A program made the position numbers and the translations under genes. Below the pieces are notes generated by a model that worked only from the letters and a program-made list of their open reading frames with translations, did not search any database and was not told where the DNA came from. This document shows positions 7,315 to 15,606 of a stretch of DNA of 54,893 bases, piece after piece. Origin of the DNA: Phycisphaerales bacterium UBA2396 (GTDB taxonomy: Bacteria; Planctomycetota; Phycisphaerae; Phycisphaerales; UBA1924); assembly GCA_002343325.1 (NCBI GenBank), contig DDSG01000051.1, positions 1 through 54,893 of the forward strand, written 5' to 3'. Each line of letters opens with the position of its first letter. Within the stretch, counting starts at the first letter, position 1.

Positions 7315-8820
7315 TCACCGCGTCCAGATCGCCGGCTCCGACATGTTGCCCACGCGGTCCACCGCCCACACCGCCGCCGCGTCGATCGCACCGGGCACAC
7401 TCGTGGCTCGCACCCGCCGCTCGCCCCCCGGCGCGATGCGCACCGTCCACCGCCCACCCGACTCCGAGCCCGACCTGACCGCCACCACCCACACCCGCGC
7501 GGGCTCCGCCGACCCCGGCTCAAACTCAACCCACACTTCCGCGTCCCCGCTCACGCGAACCGTCGGGCTCGCGGGCCCCTTCGCGTCGATCCACGCCATC
7601 GAAGGCACGAGCGCAGCCTCCGCATACACGCCCTTGGTCAAAAGCTCCGCCACACCCGCCGCGTTTCCCGTAATCGCCTTCGCCGAGAAGTGGATGTTCC
7701 CCCCGGCCCCTTCACGCTTCCGCGTTTCTTCCACCTGCGCCGCGATCTCGCCCGCCTCCCACCCCGACTTGGCCTCGGGCAGCAGCCGGCTCGTGAAGTT
7801 CCCGGGCCACACCGCACGACCCTTCACGTTCTCGCCGATCCACCAGTCCAGCAGCGGGCCATACGGCTGCTGCGGCGCATCGATCTTCCAGTACAACTGC
7901 GGCGCCACGTAATCGAGCCACCCCTCACGCAGCCACTTCCTCGCGTCCGCGTGCAGTTTGTCATACGCGTCCATCCCCTTCACGCCCGGCGGATGCTCCG
8001 GACGCCAGATCCCAAACGGGCTGATCCCCACCTTCACATGCGGCTTGCTCGCCTTGATGTCCCGGTACATCCGCTCCACGAACCGATCGATGTTCGACCG
8101 CCGCCAATCCTCACGCGAAAGCGTCGACCCCGGCGCTCGCTTGTACTTCGCGAACGACGCGTCATCCGGGAACGCCTCGCCCGCCTTCGGATACGGGTAA
8201 AAGTAATCGTCGATGTGAAGCCCGTCGATGTCATACCGCATGACCAGATCCATGATCACACGCATCGCGTGGTCCTGCGCCTCCCCCTCGCCCGGATCAA
8301 GCCACAGGTACCCGTCATACTTCCGCACCAGGTCCGGCCGCGTCCGGCTGATGTGCGAGGGCGCATCGGGCTTCTCCGCCTTGATGTGCCTCGCCCGGAA
8401 CGGGTTCACCCACACGTGCAGCTCCATCCCGCGGGCGTGCGTCTCCTCGATCCAGAACGCCAGCGGGTCATACTCGGGAACGGGCCCCTTCCCCGATTCG
8501 CCCGTCAGAAACTCAGACCAGGGCTCGATCGAGGAGCGATACACCGCGTCGCACGCCGGCCTGGCCTGAAAGATCACCGCGTTCAGGCCCGCACGCTTCA
8601 GCGCGTCGAGCATCGCCACCGCTTCCTCTCGCTGCTGCGCGGGAGAAAGGTCCTTGCGCGAAGGCCAATCGATGTTCGCCACCGTCGCCACCCACGCCCC
8701 GCGGAACTCGCGACGGATCTCGGGCAACTCCACGCCACCAGGATCCGCGCGAACCCACGGCCGATCCGTGGCGTGTGCGGGCATCCATGCCATCGCCGCC
8801 AAGAGCATCATGCGCTTCAT
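7315..8820 (-). CDS. GHL10-family glycoside hydrolase-like protein (DUF187)
   Basis: The 501-residue protein has a short signal peptide (MKRMMLLAAMAWMPAHA). The domain signature follows: FRGAWVATVANIDWPSRKDL, then LNAVIFQARPACDAVY, GMELHVWVNPFRA and a DGLHIDDYFYPYP motif carrying acidic residues. This is the GHL10 (PF02638) TIM-barrel family, exemplified by B. subtilis YngK, with possible action on peptidoglycan or polysaccharide. About 90 C-terminal residues form a beta-rich Ig/Fn3-like domain. The gene has no Shine-Dalgarno; a TACACT box ends 7 bases before the ATG. Export is likely. The exact substrate is unknown. Confidence 0.85.
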   Translation of the reverse strand: MKRMMLLAAMAWMPAHATDRPWVRADPGGVELPEIRREFRGAWVATVANIDWPSRKDLSPAQQREEAVAMLDALKRAGLNAVIFQARPACDAVYRSSIEPWSEFLTGESGKGPVPEYDPLAFWIEETHARGMELHVWVNPFRARHIKAEKPDAPSHISRTRPDLVRKYDGYLWLDPGEGEAQDHAMRVIMDLVMRYDIDGLHIDDYFYPYPKAGEAFPDDASFAKYKRAPGSTLSREDWRRSNIDRFVERMYRDIKASKPHVKVGISPFGIWRPEHPPGVKGMDAYDKLHADARKWLREGWLDYVAPQLYWKIDAPQQPYGPLLDWWIGENVKGRAVWPGNFTSRLLPEAKSGWEAGEIAAQVEETRKREGAGGNIHFSAKAITGNAAGVAELLTKGVYAEAALVPSMAWIDAKGPASPTVRVSGDAEVWVEFEPGSAEPARVWVVAVRSGSESGGRWTVRIAPGGERRVRATSVPGAIDAAAVWAVDRVGNMSEPAIWTR

Positions 8821-8827
8821 GCGCGCC

Positions 8828-8833
8828 AGTGTA
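8828..8833 (-). promoter_or_regulatory. Candidate -10 box (TACACT) of GHL10 gene
   Basis: On the minus strand TACACT is followed by 7 bases and then the ATG at 8820, the geometry of a leaderless transcript. No recognisable -35. Confidence 0.4.
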
Positions 8834-8876
8834 CGCCCGCACCGCTCACCCCGCCCACACTACATCCACCCAAGCC

Positions 8877-9875
8877 CTACGCCACCACCGAGATCAGCGC
8901 CGACAACGACCCCTCCGCCGTCAGCGACGCCCCGCCTGCGCACGCCGCCGGCACCAGGCACGTCTGACCCGCCGCCAACGTCACCGCTTCCATCCCCACG
9001 CACTTCAGCACCCCACGCCCCGACAGCATCATCACCACCGCGGGCGCGTCCTCACCACCCACCGCCACCGAACCGCCCGACGGCAGCGACACCCCGTCCA
9101 CCGTGAAGAACTCCGTGGTCACAAGCCTCGATCGGCTCCGCCCCGGCTCGATCCGCGTCGCCGCCGGCGCCGGGCCCCATTCGATGCACTCCAGAGCCTG
9201 CGACACGTGCAATTCCCGCCCCTCTCGCCCCCAGTCGTACACCCGGTACGTCGTGTCGCTGGGCGTCTGCACCTCCGCCACCAGCACCCCCGCCCCCAGC
9301 GCGTGGCACGTCCCGCTCGGCAGGTTGTGGCACTCCCCCACCACCGCCGGCACCGCCACCATGTCCTCAACCACTTCCCCCGTCGCGATGTGCTTCTCGA
9401 ACGCCGACCGCGTCACCCCTGGCTTCACGCCCTTGTAGATCACGCTGCCGGGTTCGGCCGCCATGATGTACCAGCACTCCGTCTTCAGGTGCGCCCCCGC
9501 ATGCCTCGCCGCATACGCCGGGCTCGGGTGAACCTGCACCGACAGATTCTCCCTCGCGTCCAGGAACTTCACCAGCAGCGGAAACCCGCCCGTCGGCGTC
9601 AGCTTCGCCCGCCCCAGCAATCCGCGTCCCCACGCCGACACCGCGTCGCGGATCGTCCGCCCCGACATCGGCCCGCCCACGATCTTGGAATGCGCCGCCC
9701 CGCCGCCGCCCCCCGAGGCCGACGTCGACGCCAGATCCGCCAACTCCCAACTCTCGCCGATCGCCAGCCCGGGCGGCAGGTGCTTGCCAAACGCCTCCAG
9801 CCGGCGCCCGCCCCACACCTTGTCCTTCAGGATCGGCTCAAACACCAGGGGCGACGGCACAGTGGGGCTGCTCAT
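8877..9875 (-). CDS. manA: Mannose-6-phosphate isomerase, class I
   Basis: From the ATG at 9875 the product has 332 residues, the size of the shorter bacterial ManA type. Visible motifs are KDKVWGGRRLEAFG, IGESWELAD, the zinc-site segment SVQVHPSPAYA, KTECWYIM and, near residue 240, VAEVQTPSDTTYRVYDWGR. The enzyme interconverts mannose-6-phosphate and fructose-6-phosphate in the cytoplasm and feeds mannose into glycolysis or GDP-mannose synthesis. A Gly/Ser-rich loop (SASGGGGGAAHS) near residue 60 is an unusual insertion. The gene stands alone between two minus-strand genes with 79 bases upstream. The start at 9875 was preferred because the longer frame adds only an Arg/Gly-rich stretch. Confidence 0.88.
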   Translation of the reverse strand: MSSPTVPSPLVFEPILKDKVWGGRRLEAFGKHLPPGLAIGESWELADLASTSASGGGGGAAHSKIVGGPMSGRTIRDAVSAWGRGLLGRAKLTPTGGFPLLVKFLDARENLSVQVHPSPAYAARHAGAHLKTECWYIMAAEPGSVIYKGVKPGVTRSAFEKHIATGEVVEDMVAVPAVVGECHNLPSGTCHALGAGVLVAEVQTPSDTTYRVYDWGREGRELHVSQALECIEWGPAPAATRIEPGRSRSRLVTTEFFTVDGVSLPSGGSVAVGGEDAPAVVMMLSGRGVLKCVGMEAVTLAAGQTCLVPAACAGGASLTAEGSLSALISVVA

Positions 9876-9954
9876 GCGACCTACTCTCGGCTCGCGCCCA
9901 CCCCGCGCTTCACCCAACACGCGGCCATGCGACCGCTCGCCCGTCGCTCACAAG

Positions 9955-10473
9955 TTACACGGACATGCCCAGGATCTTCGCCTCGAAGGTCACCTTGTCC
10001 TTCACGACGCCCATCACGTCGCACAAGAACCGACGACGCCCAACCTTGATGTCCCGGCACAGGATCAGCAGGTCGTCCCCCGGCACCACCATCGAACGGA
10101 ACAGCGCCTCTTCGATCTTGCAGAAGACCGAAAGCCCCGCGTCCGGATAACGCCGGTAGTACAAGTACGCCGCCAGTTGGGCGCCCGACTCAACCTGCAT
10201 CACCCCGGGATAGATAGGCCTTCCCGGGAAATGCCCCTGGCACCAGAACTCATCATCCCGCACGCGCTTGATGCCCAGACCTTTGGAGTAATCCGGCACG
10301 TGCCAGACCACCCCATCGATCAGCATCATCGCGCCGCGATGCGGGATCACCTGCGCGATCGCGTCCCGGTCCGCCACTCGGGCGGCAAGGTCGATCCCCG
10401 CAAGCTCAAAGAGAAACCGACTCGCCGCGCCCTCGCCGGGCCCGGCCTCACTGCTTGGCGTCGCCTGCATCAC
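9955..10473 (-). CDS. FabZ-like 3-hydroxyacyl-ACP dehydratase (hotdog fold)
   Basis: This 172-residue hotdog protein has the FabZ catalytic His in IPHRGAMMLIDGV (about residue 45) and the partner Glu in YPGVMQVESGAQLAA (about residue 95). GHFPGRPIYPGVM is the family signature. FabZ removes water from 3-hydroxyacyl-ACP in fatty acid synthesis, but the 30-residue N-terminal extension and divergent sequence leave room for a related role in another lipid pathway. The start overlaps the end of the Hc1-like histone gene by 26 bases, and there is no strong Shine-Dalgarno, so translation is probably coupled. A shorter start inside the extension is possible. Confidence 0.8.
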   Translation of the reverse strand: MMQATPSSEAGPGEGAASRFLFELAGIDLAARVADRDAIAQVIPHRGAMMLIDGVVWHVPDYSKGLGIKRVRDDEFWCQGHFPGRPIYPGVMQVESGAQLAAYLYYRRYPDAGLSVFCKIEEALFRSMVVPGDDLLILCRDIKVGRRRFLCDVMGVVKDKVTFEAKILGMSV

Positions 10474-10633
10474 GGGATTCCAGAATGGCCGCTCGGATCT
10501 GCTGCGCCAGGTCCTTCACGTCCTGCATCGATTTCCGCACGCGCACGCCAGCGGCCTTGTTCCCGCCCTTCCACTTCAGGAGATCCGCCTCGGTCTCCAC
10601 AATCACCTTCTTGAGTGTTTCGAAGTGCTCCAT
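10448..10633 (-). CDS. Hc1-like histone H1-type protein
   Basis: This small basic protein has 61 residues from the ATG at 10633, which is preceded by a perfect AGGAGG Shine-Dalgarno 6 bases upstream. The core (ADLLKWKGGNKAAGVRVRKS) matches the chlamydial histone Hc1 family, in which a D-x-x-K-x-x-x-GNKAA-x-x-R-V-R-K motif is conserved. Hc1 condenses DNA in Chlamydia. Short homologues occur in other PVC bacteria and in Bacteroidetes, with a less clear nucleoid role. It lacks the long Lys/Ala tail of the chlamydial protein. Its 3' end overlaps the FabZ-like gene by 26 bases, linking a nucleoid protein to a lipid enzyme in one operon. Confidence 0.8.
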   Translation of the reverse strand: MEHFETLKKVIVETEADLLKWKGGNKAAGVRVRKSMQDVKDLAQQIRAAILESRDAGDAKQ

Positions 10634-10768
10634 GCGAACCTCCTGAACGAGGATGTACCCGATCAAAGCCCGGACACGCCGGGCCTCGCGGTTCAATAGT
10701 GGCCCCCCTGACGCGCCAAGGCAAGCGGGACGCTCCGGACCGGGGAAATCCTTGGGTTTCGCGGACCG

Positions 10769-11734
10769 TCAGTGCACCTGAGGAAGAAACCTCTCCAGGA
10801 CATCCAACGCCGCTCGCACGTATCGGGTGTTGTGTTCACGATCGATGAACAGCGGCACCACCGCCGCCATCAGCACACGACGGGCGACGGCCACCTCCGT
10901 GTACTGCGGATCCACCGACAGCCCGGCCTCGCGACGCAGACGCGCCAGCGTCGACAACGGCTTGACCCCCATCAGCAACTCGCTGTGCCCCCAGAACTGC
11001 CTTTCCAAATACAACGCGTCCTCGATCCAGTGCCCGGGATGAACCAGCGCAAGATCGATCAGCACGCAGCGGCCGGGCTGATTCTGCCCCGGAGCCGCCG
11101 CTCGACGGAGGGCATTCCCCGGATGGAAGTCCCCGTGGCACCACGTGTTGATCTCCCGAGAGTTCCACCGGGCCACGACAAAGGGCAACCCCTTGTGCAG
11201 GTGACGCAGCGCGTCGAGCCACCGCGTGGCGTCCGCCATCTGGTGGGTCTTGACGGCCTCCTTCGCACGCGCAAGGTTTGCTTCCCAGTCGTACGTGCGC
11301 GGGACTTCGTCGATCGTGCGCACGGCCGAGGCCTTCGCATGAAACTCGTTGAGCGCCGCCAACGAGTCGTGCAGACCCTCGGCCGTCAGATTGGTTGACA
11401 GCGGTTTTCCGGCCAGCTTTTCGACGATGATCCAGCCGAGGTCGTACCCGCCCAGCTCATCCCCGGACGCCAGCATCCGGGGAACGACCGGATCGGGATC
11501 ATCCGCGGGCGAAAGCAGCCTGCCCCAACGCAGCTCGACGGGGCCGACGGGCAGCTTGATCATCGCCTGGGGGCATTCCCCCCCGTTCCACGCGGCAAAG
11601 CCGGTCGATGCGCCCCCGTGCTGCCAGGCGGCACGGAACCACTCGATCCTTCCGAGCCGTCCGCCGCTCGCGCTGTGCAGCGCGGGCTCCAAGGCGGCGG
11701 CAAGGGCGTGTGCATCCGGCAACGTCTCGGACAT
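10769..11734 (-). CDS. APH/choline-kinase-type phosphotransferase
   Basis: The product has 321 residues from the ATG at 11734, with AGGA about 9 bases upstream and a TACAGT box further up. The kinase-like fold is shown by the catalytic loop CHGDFHPGNALRR (Brenner motif HGDxxxxN) near residue 210 and the metal-binding LIDLALVHPGH near residue 238. The first half holds the nucleotide-binding lobe (MIKLPVG, then WIIVEKLAGKPL). The family phosphorylates small hydroxyl compounds such as aminoglycosides, choline, homoserine or sugars. Nothing in the context fixes the substrate. The gene is transcribed alone, toward the histone-FabZ pair. Confidence 0.78.
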   Translation of the reverse strand: MSETLPDAHALAAALEPALHSASGGRLGRIEWFRAAWQHGGASTGFAAWNGGECPQAMIKLPVGPVELRWGRLLSPADDPDPVVPRMLASGDELGGYDLGWIIVEKLAGKPLSTNLTAEGLHDSLAALNEFHAKASAVRTIDEVPRTYDWEANLARAKEAVKTHQMADATRWLDALRHLHKGLPFVVARWNSREINTWCHGDFHPGNALRRAAAPGQNQPGRCVLIDLALVHPGHWIEDALYLERQFWGHSELLMGVKPLSTLARLRREAGLSVDPQYTEVAVARRVLMAAVVPLFIDREHNTRYVRAALDVLERFLPQVH

Positions 11735-11817
11735 ACTCAGTCCTGGGTGCTCGGTGACTGTACCGCGCCGCGGCGGGGTGCTGCAAGTCCTCAGACCCAA
11801 CCGATCGTTGATCCGTG

Positions 11818-12672
11818 TTATCCGGCCCGGCGGACTGACTCAAAGAGGGCAATGAGTTGCTGAGGGGTCAGCTTCTCGGCCCGCTCCGTCGGCGCGATGC
11901 CCTCGGGCCACGCGGCGAAACCCTTGAGGGTCGACCCGAGTTGCTTGCGCCGCTGCATGAACAGCTTCTGACAGAACTCGGCAAAGCCGACCGGATCGTC
12001 CGTGAGCGCCGTGGGCCGGCGCACGAGCTGCGCCATCGCGCTTGTCACCTCGGGGCGGGGCCAGAAGCACTCGGGGGGCAGTTTGGCGATCTTGCGTCCC
12101 TCCGCGATCGCGGCGGCGACGGCGGAGATCGTGCCGTAGGCGTCGCTGCCGGGCTTGGCGACGAGCCGATCCGCCACTTCGTCCTGCACCGTCACCCACA
12201 TCCCGACACACGCCGGGTGGGACGTGAGCAGTGCGAGCAGCAGCGGCGTCGCCGCCCCGTACGGCAGATTCGCCACGAGCTTGAACGCCACCCCGTCACT
12301 CATCGCCCGCAGAATCTCCGGGTTCACCGCCCTCTTGCCGGCCAGACAATCCCCGCGGACGAGGGTGAATCGCGAATTGGAGCCCAGCCTCGCGACCAGC
12401 AGGTCGGCGAGATTGTCGTCGAGTTCGCAGGCGACCACGCGGGCGCCGCGGTCCAGAAGTTCTTCGGTCAGGGTCCCGGTGCCCGGGCCGACTTCGAGCA
12501 CGACATCGCCCTCGCCAACGTGCGCCGCATCGACGAGCCGCTTGAGAAGATTGTGATCGACCAGAAAGTTCTGACCCAGCGCGTGCCTCGGCGAGAGCCC
12601 GTGCTCTTCGAGAATCCGGCGGATCTGGGCGAGGGTCTGCACGGCTTGGAGGTCCTTGGTCTCACCAGTCAC
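11818..12672 (-). CDS. rsmA: 16S rRNA (adenine1518/1519-N6) dimethyltransferase RsmA
   Basis: This KsgA/RsmA has about 284 residues. GQNFLVDHNLLKRL and EVGPGTGTLTEEL form the SAM site, then NLPYGAATPLL is the target-adenine motif, with RPEVTSAM in the C-terminal half. The enzyme dimethylates two adjacent adenines in helix 45 of 16S rRNA during small-subunit maturation. The start is uncertain. I chose the GTG at 12672, which overlaps the end of the HAD gene by 11 bases. Another GTG at 12642 has AAGGA about 10 bases upstream and would still keep the whole core. The gene is in an operon with the HAD gene. Confidence 0.9.
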   Translation of the reverse strand: MTGETKDLQAVQTLAQIRRILEEHGLSPRHALGQNFLVDHNLLKRLVDAAHVGEGDVVLEVGPGTGTLTEELLDRGARVVACELDDNLADLLVARLGSNSRFTLVRGDCLAGKRAVNPEILRAMSDGVAFKLVANLPYGAATPLLLALLTSHPACVGMWVTVQDEVADRLVAKPGSDAYGTISAVAAAIAEGRKIAKLPPECFWPRPEVTSAMAQLVRRPTALTDDPVGFAEFCQKLFMQRRKQLGSTLKGFAAWPEGIAPTERAEKLTPQQLIALFESVRRAG

Positions 12673-13558
12673 GCGACAGGATGCGATCCAGCGCGTGCGC
12701 CACCCCGTGCTGATCGTTGGCGAGGGTCGTCCGTCCGGCGACACGCCTCACCTCGGGCACGGCGTTTCCCATCGCGATCCCCAGCCCGGCCCCGGCGATC
12801 ATCGACACATCGTTGATCTCGTCGCCGATCGCCGCGACCCGCTCGGGCGCGATCCCCCACCGATCCGCCAGCACGCTCACCGCCGACCACTTCGTCGCCC
12901 CGCGATCGAACACTTCCAGGACGTGCAGGCTCTCGCCCGGGGGCAATTCGGCGTTGCGCTGCTCGTTGCTGACCGCGGGGAAGTTGTGCATGGTCATCCG
13001 GTCGCCGAAGGTCTCGCGCACGAGCCCGCGCAGCTTGGTCATCTCCCCCGAAAGCCCGCACGCACCGACCCGCACCGTGTGCTCGGGATGATCATCGTCG
13101 GCCAGATCCCGCACACGCCGAACCTTGACCTTCATCCGATCGAACCACCACTCGATCACCGGATCGACCCGGTGCCCGCGATCCCCACTTACAACCAGAT
13201 AGTCGTACCCCGCCGCGACCGGGTCCTTGAGGATAATCGCGGCGTGCCCGTGCTCATGAATGAACCGCGTCGACACCTCGACCGCGTCGGGATCGATGGC
13301 GAACCGATGGATCGTCGAGCCCGTTCCGGGGCAGGCGATCATCGCGCCCCCCGCCACCACCACCGGGTCGCGCTGCTCGATCGCCTCGACGGCGTGCCTC
13401 GCCTCGATCAGCCCTCGACCCGTGCAGATCACCACCCGAATGCCCGCCGCCCGCGCACGCGCCACCGCCTCGCGGTTGGGCTCCGACACACGCCCCGAAC
13501 GGTCGAACAGCGTGCCGTCCAGATCGATCGCGATCATGTCGTACCGTGGCCGATGCAT
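12662..13558 (-). CDS. HAD-superfamily phosphatase, Cof type (class IIB)
   Basis: The 298-residue protein has HAD motif I as IAIDLDGTLFDRSG near residue 10, motif II in VVICTGRG, and motifs III/IV in VAAIGDEINDVSMIAGAGLGIAMGNA near the C-terminus. This is the Cof/YbiV pattern, in which a C2B cap sits between motifs II and III. These enzymes dephosphorylate sugar phosphates or nucleotide-type metabolites in the cytoplasm; the specific substrate cannot be read from sequence. There is no Shine-Dalgarno; a TACCCT box ends 8 bases before the ATG. It overlaps rsmA by 11 bases downstream, so the two are coupled. An in-frame ATG at codon 8 is an alternative start. Confidence 0.85.
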   Translation of the reverse strand: MHRPRYDMIAIDLDGTLFDRSGRVSEPNREAVARARAAGIRVVICTGRGLIEARHAVEAIEQRDPVVVAGGAMIACPGTGSTIHRFAIDPDAVEVSTRFIHEHGHAAIILKDPVAAGYDYLVVSGDRGHRVDPVIEWWFDRMKVKVRRVRDLADDDHPEHTVRVGACGLSGEMTKLRGLVRETFGDRMTMHNFPAVSNEQRNAELPPGESLHVLEVFDRGATKWSAVSVLADRWGIAPERVAAIGDEINDVSMIAGAGLGIAMGNAVPEVRRVAGRTTLANDQHGVAHALDRILSRDW

Positions 13559-13566
13559 CCGGATCG

Positions 13567-13572
13567 AGGGTA
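13567..13572 (-). promoter_or_regulatory. Candidate -10 box (TACCCT) of HAD gene
   Basis: On the minus strand TACCCT is followed by 8 bases and the ATG at 13558, which fits a leaderless or near-leaderless transcript. It lies before the stop of the upstream gene at 13574. Confidence 0.35.
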
Positions 13573-13573
13573 G

Positions 13574-14521
13574 TCAGGCACGCCGATGGCGGTAGGTCTT
13601 GCCGTCCGCTTCCCAGAGGTAGGACAGCGACGCGGCAACGCGCGGCGGCAGCAGCAGGCGGATCACAAACCGCACCACGCCCCGCCCGATGAACGCCCCG
13701 ACCGTCACCCCGATCAGCAGAAGCCCAAGCAGCACCAGCCATGACGTCTGGGGCACGATCTCACGCGCCAGCGTCACCGCCCGGACATACCCCTCGACGA
13801 AGGTCGCGGGGGGACCCATGTTCGCCAAACGGATGGTCGCGCTCATCGCCACCGCGATCAGCCCCACGAGCACGGGGATCAGCACAAGCCTCATCCCGCG
13901 GAGCCCGGGCAGCAGCGACGCGAACACCATCCCCATCACGACGCCCCCCAGCGGAATCAGCGTGAGCGCGAGCACGATGCTCGTCCTCGCGGAGGTGGAT
14001 CGGCCGAGTACCTCGCGAACTTTCTGCTCCCCCTCCGCACGCCACCATGCCTCGTTCACCGCCGCCCACGACCCCCAATTCCCAACGCTGGTGATCGTCT
14101 GGGTCACCGCGGCTTGCTGATTCGGGTACGCGTTGCGCAGCACGGCTGTCTGGTCCGTGCTCTGAAACCAGGCCCTGTGCTCGGCGGCGACGTGGGACGC
14201 GACTTCACGCTCGAATTCCTCACCCGTCGCCAGCGTGACACCGCCCGAGGCAAGCCCCGCCACGACAAATGCCACGAACACGAGCAGGGCGTATGCGCCG
14301 GCGAGCACGAAGGCCCAGCGTCTGGCCCAGCGCCCCAGCGACGGATACTCCTGCAGCCCCGCCACCGTCGCGCATTCCGGGCACCTGACGATGAGCAGGT
14401 TGTAATGAGGCTCGCGGAGGATCGACTGCCCGTACAGGTTGAACCCGCACTTGAGGCAGAGCCGATCGCCCCGGACTTCGCCCGTGCGTTGTTCGCCCGA
14501 GGTTGCATCACCTGTTGTCAT
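13574..14521 (-). CDS. Zinc-ribbon membrane protein, planctomycete type
   Basis: The 315-residue protein starts at 14521, where ATGA overlaps the stop of the previous gene. Residues 20-50 form a zinc ribbon: CLKCGFNLYGQ, then LIVRCPECATVAGLQEYPSLGRW. Four or five hydrophobic segments follow (for example YALLVFVAFVVAGLASGG and two clusters in the second half). A soluble stretch between them carries the EFEREVASHVAAEHRAWFQ region. The CGFNLYGQ / CPEC layout is a recurrent N-terminal module of planctomycete membrane proteins of unknown function. Its neighbour upstream is a smaller relative with the same layout, suggesting tandem duplication. Function unknown. Confidence 0.65.
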   Translation of the reverse strand: MTTGDATSGEQRTGEVRGDRLCLKCGFNLYGQSILREPHYNLLIVRCPECATVAGLQEYPSLGRWARRWAFVLAGAYALLVFVAFVVAGLASGGVTLATGEEFEREVASHVAAEHRAWFQSTDQTAVLRNAYPNQQAAVTQTITSVGNWGSWAAVNEAWWRAEGEQKVREVLGRSTSARTSIVLALTLIPLGGVVMGMVFASLLPGLRGMRLVLIPVLVGLIAVAMSATIRLANMGPPATFVEGYVRAVTLAREIVPQTSWLVLLGLLLIGVTVGAFIGRGVVRFVIRLLLPPRVAASLSYLWEADGKTYRHRRA

Positions 14522-15165
14522 GCGCCGCTCCTGAGCAGTCTTGCCCGACGCCGCCGCCACCGGAAAAGCCCTGACACCCCGACACTCCACGCCGCCCGCC
14601 CCAGCATGGCCAGCGGCTCGATCAGCACGACCACGATCCACGAAAGCCCGGCGGCCGTCAGCCAGACCACCAGCGGATTGGGGCCAAACTCCGGCGTCAC
14701 GCCCTCGATCCCGCCGAAGGCAAGCCCGGCGTACACCGCGTACACGACGATCCCGATGGCGTGTAGCCCGAGCCAGATCCCAATCCGTGTGATGAGCGCT
14801 CTGTGGGTCACGGTCAGCCCCATCCAGAACGAGGCGAGACCGACCATGATCGCCAGCGCCGCCGCCACCTCGAGCTGCTCTCGCGTGTCGTGGCGTCGAA
14901 TCGCCCGCGTGAGGCGTTCGAACGAGACCGAGGCGAACTGCGTCGCAAGGAACACCAGAAAGGCGGCGTGACCGATCAGCAGCGCCGCCGCCCCCGCACG
15001 AACCCGCGTCGCTCGCCACAGCTCGCGGATCGGGTCCCTCGCTCTGACGGAGACGCGCGAGCACTGCGGGCACCGCACCAGGAGCAGGGCATACCGCGGA
15101 TCCGGCTCGGCCCGAATCCGGGCCAGGTCCGTGCCGCACTCCGGGCACACGTGCGAAAGAGGCAT
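14518..15165 (-). CDS. Zinc-ribbon membrane protein, smaller paralogue
   Basis: The product has 215 residues from the ATG at 15165. The N-terminal zinc ribbon (CPECGTDL, then LLLVRCPQCSRVSVR) is followed by a basic stretch and four hydrophobic segments, the first being AAALLIGHAAFLVFLA. The organisation matches the downstream gene, with which it overlaps by 4 bases (ATGA). No Shine-Dalgarno is visible, but a perfect TATACT lies 8 bases before the ATG. It probably sits in the inner membrane with the ribbon in the cytoplasm. I do not recognise a named family. A longer reading of the same frame upstream overlaps the opposite-strand gene and lacks any start signal. Confidence 0.6.
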   Translation of the reverse strand: MPLSHVCPECGTDLARIRAEPDPRYALLLVRCPQCSRVSVRARDPIRELWRATRVRAGAAALLIGHAAFLVFLATQFASVSFERLTRAIRRHDTREQLEVAAALAIMVGLASFWMGLTVTHRALITRIGIWLGLHAIGIVVYAVYAGLAFGGIEGVTPEFGPNPLVVWLTAAGLSWIVVVLIEPLAMLGRAAWSVGVSGLFRWRRRRARLLRSGA

Positions 15166-15173
15166 GCGAGAGG

Positions 15174-15179
15174 AGTATA
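15174..15179 (-). promoter_or_regulatory. Candidate -10 box (TATACT) of zinc-ribbon gene pair
   Basis: TATACT on the minus strand ends 8 bases before the ATG at 15165. It matches the sigma-70 -10 consensus at five of six positions. No good -35 is seen. Confidence 0.4.
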
Positions 15180-15246
15180 CGGAAACGCTGATCGGGCATT
15201 GCACAGCCCGGGCATCCGCCCCGCGGCGGGCAACGAAGCCACCGGC

Positions 15247-15606
15247 GTGAAGGAGATGCCCTCCAAGCCCTGCGCGTCGTGCGGGCGTTCGTTCGCCTGG
15301 CGCAAGAAGTGGGAACGCGATTGGCCCAACGTTCGCTATTGCTCCGACGCCTGTCGTCGCCGGGGTGTGCGTGCGGTGGATGAGCAGCTCGAGGCGGAGA
15401 TCCTCCGGCTCATCGCTGGTCGGGCGTCGATCTGCCCGTCCGAGGCGGCACGGGCCGTGGCACCCGAGGGCTGGGAGTCGCTGATGGAACCGGCTCGTCA
15501 CGCGGCCCGGCGTCTCGTGCGGGCGGGGCTCGCGGTCATCACGCAAGGGGGCAAGCCCGTTGATCCGGACACAGCCCGCGGGCCGATCCGAGTCAAGAAG
15601 GCGTAG
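15247..15606 (+). CDS. DUF2256-DUF3253 fusion protein
   Basis: About 119 residues. The N-terminal part (KPCASCGRSFAWRKKWERDW, then YCSDACRRR) is the DUF2256 zinc-binding module with four Cys. The rest (LEAEILRLIAGRASICPSEAARAV, then MEPARHAARRLVRAGLAVIT) matches DUF3253, a winged-helix-like domain. Both functions are unknown, and fusions of the two occur in bacteria. The GTG at 15247 was chosen because residues K-E-M-P then align with the K-N-L-P usually seen before the first Cys. An ATG at 15256 has GAAGGAG directly against it, too close to act as a Shine-Dalgarno. The 3' end overlaps the convergent MFS gene by 14 bases. Confidence 0.75.
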   Translation: MKEMPSKPCASCGRSFAWRKKWERDWPNVRYCSDACRRRGVRAVDEQLEAEILRLIAGRASICPSEAARAVAPEGWESLMEPARHAARRLVRAGLAVITQGGKPVDPDTARGPIRVKKA

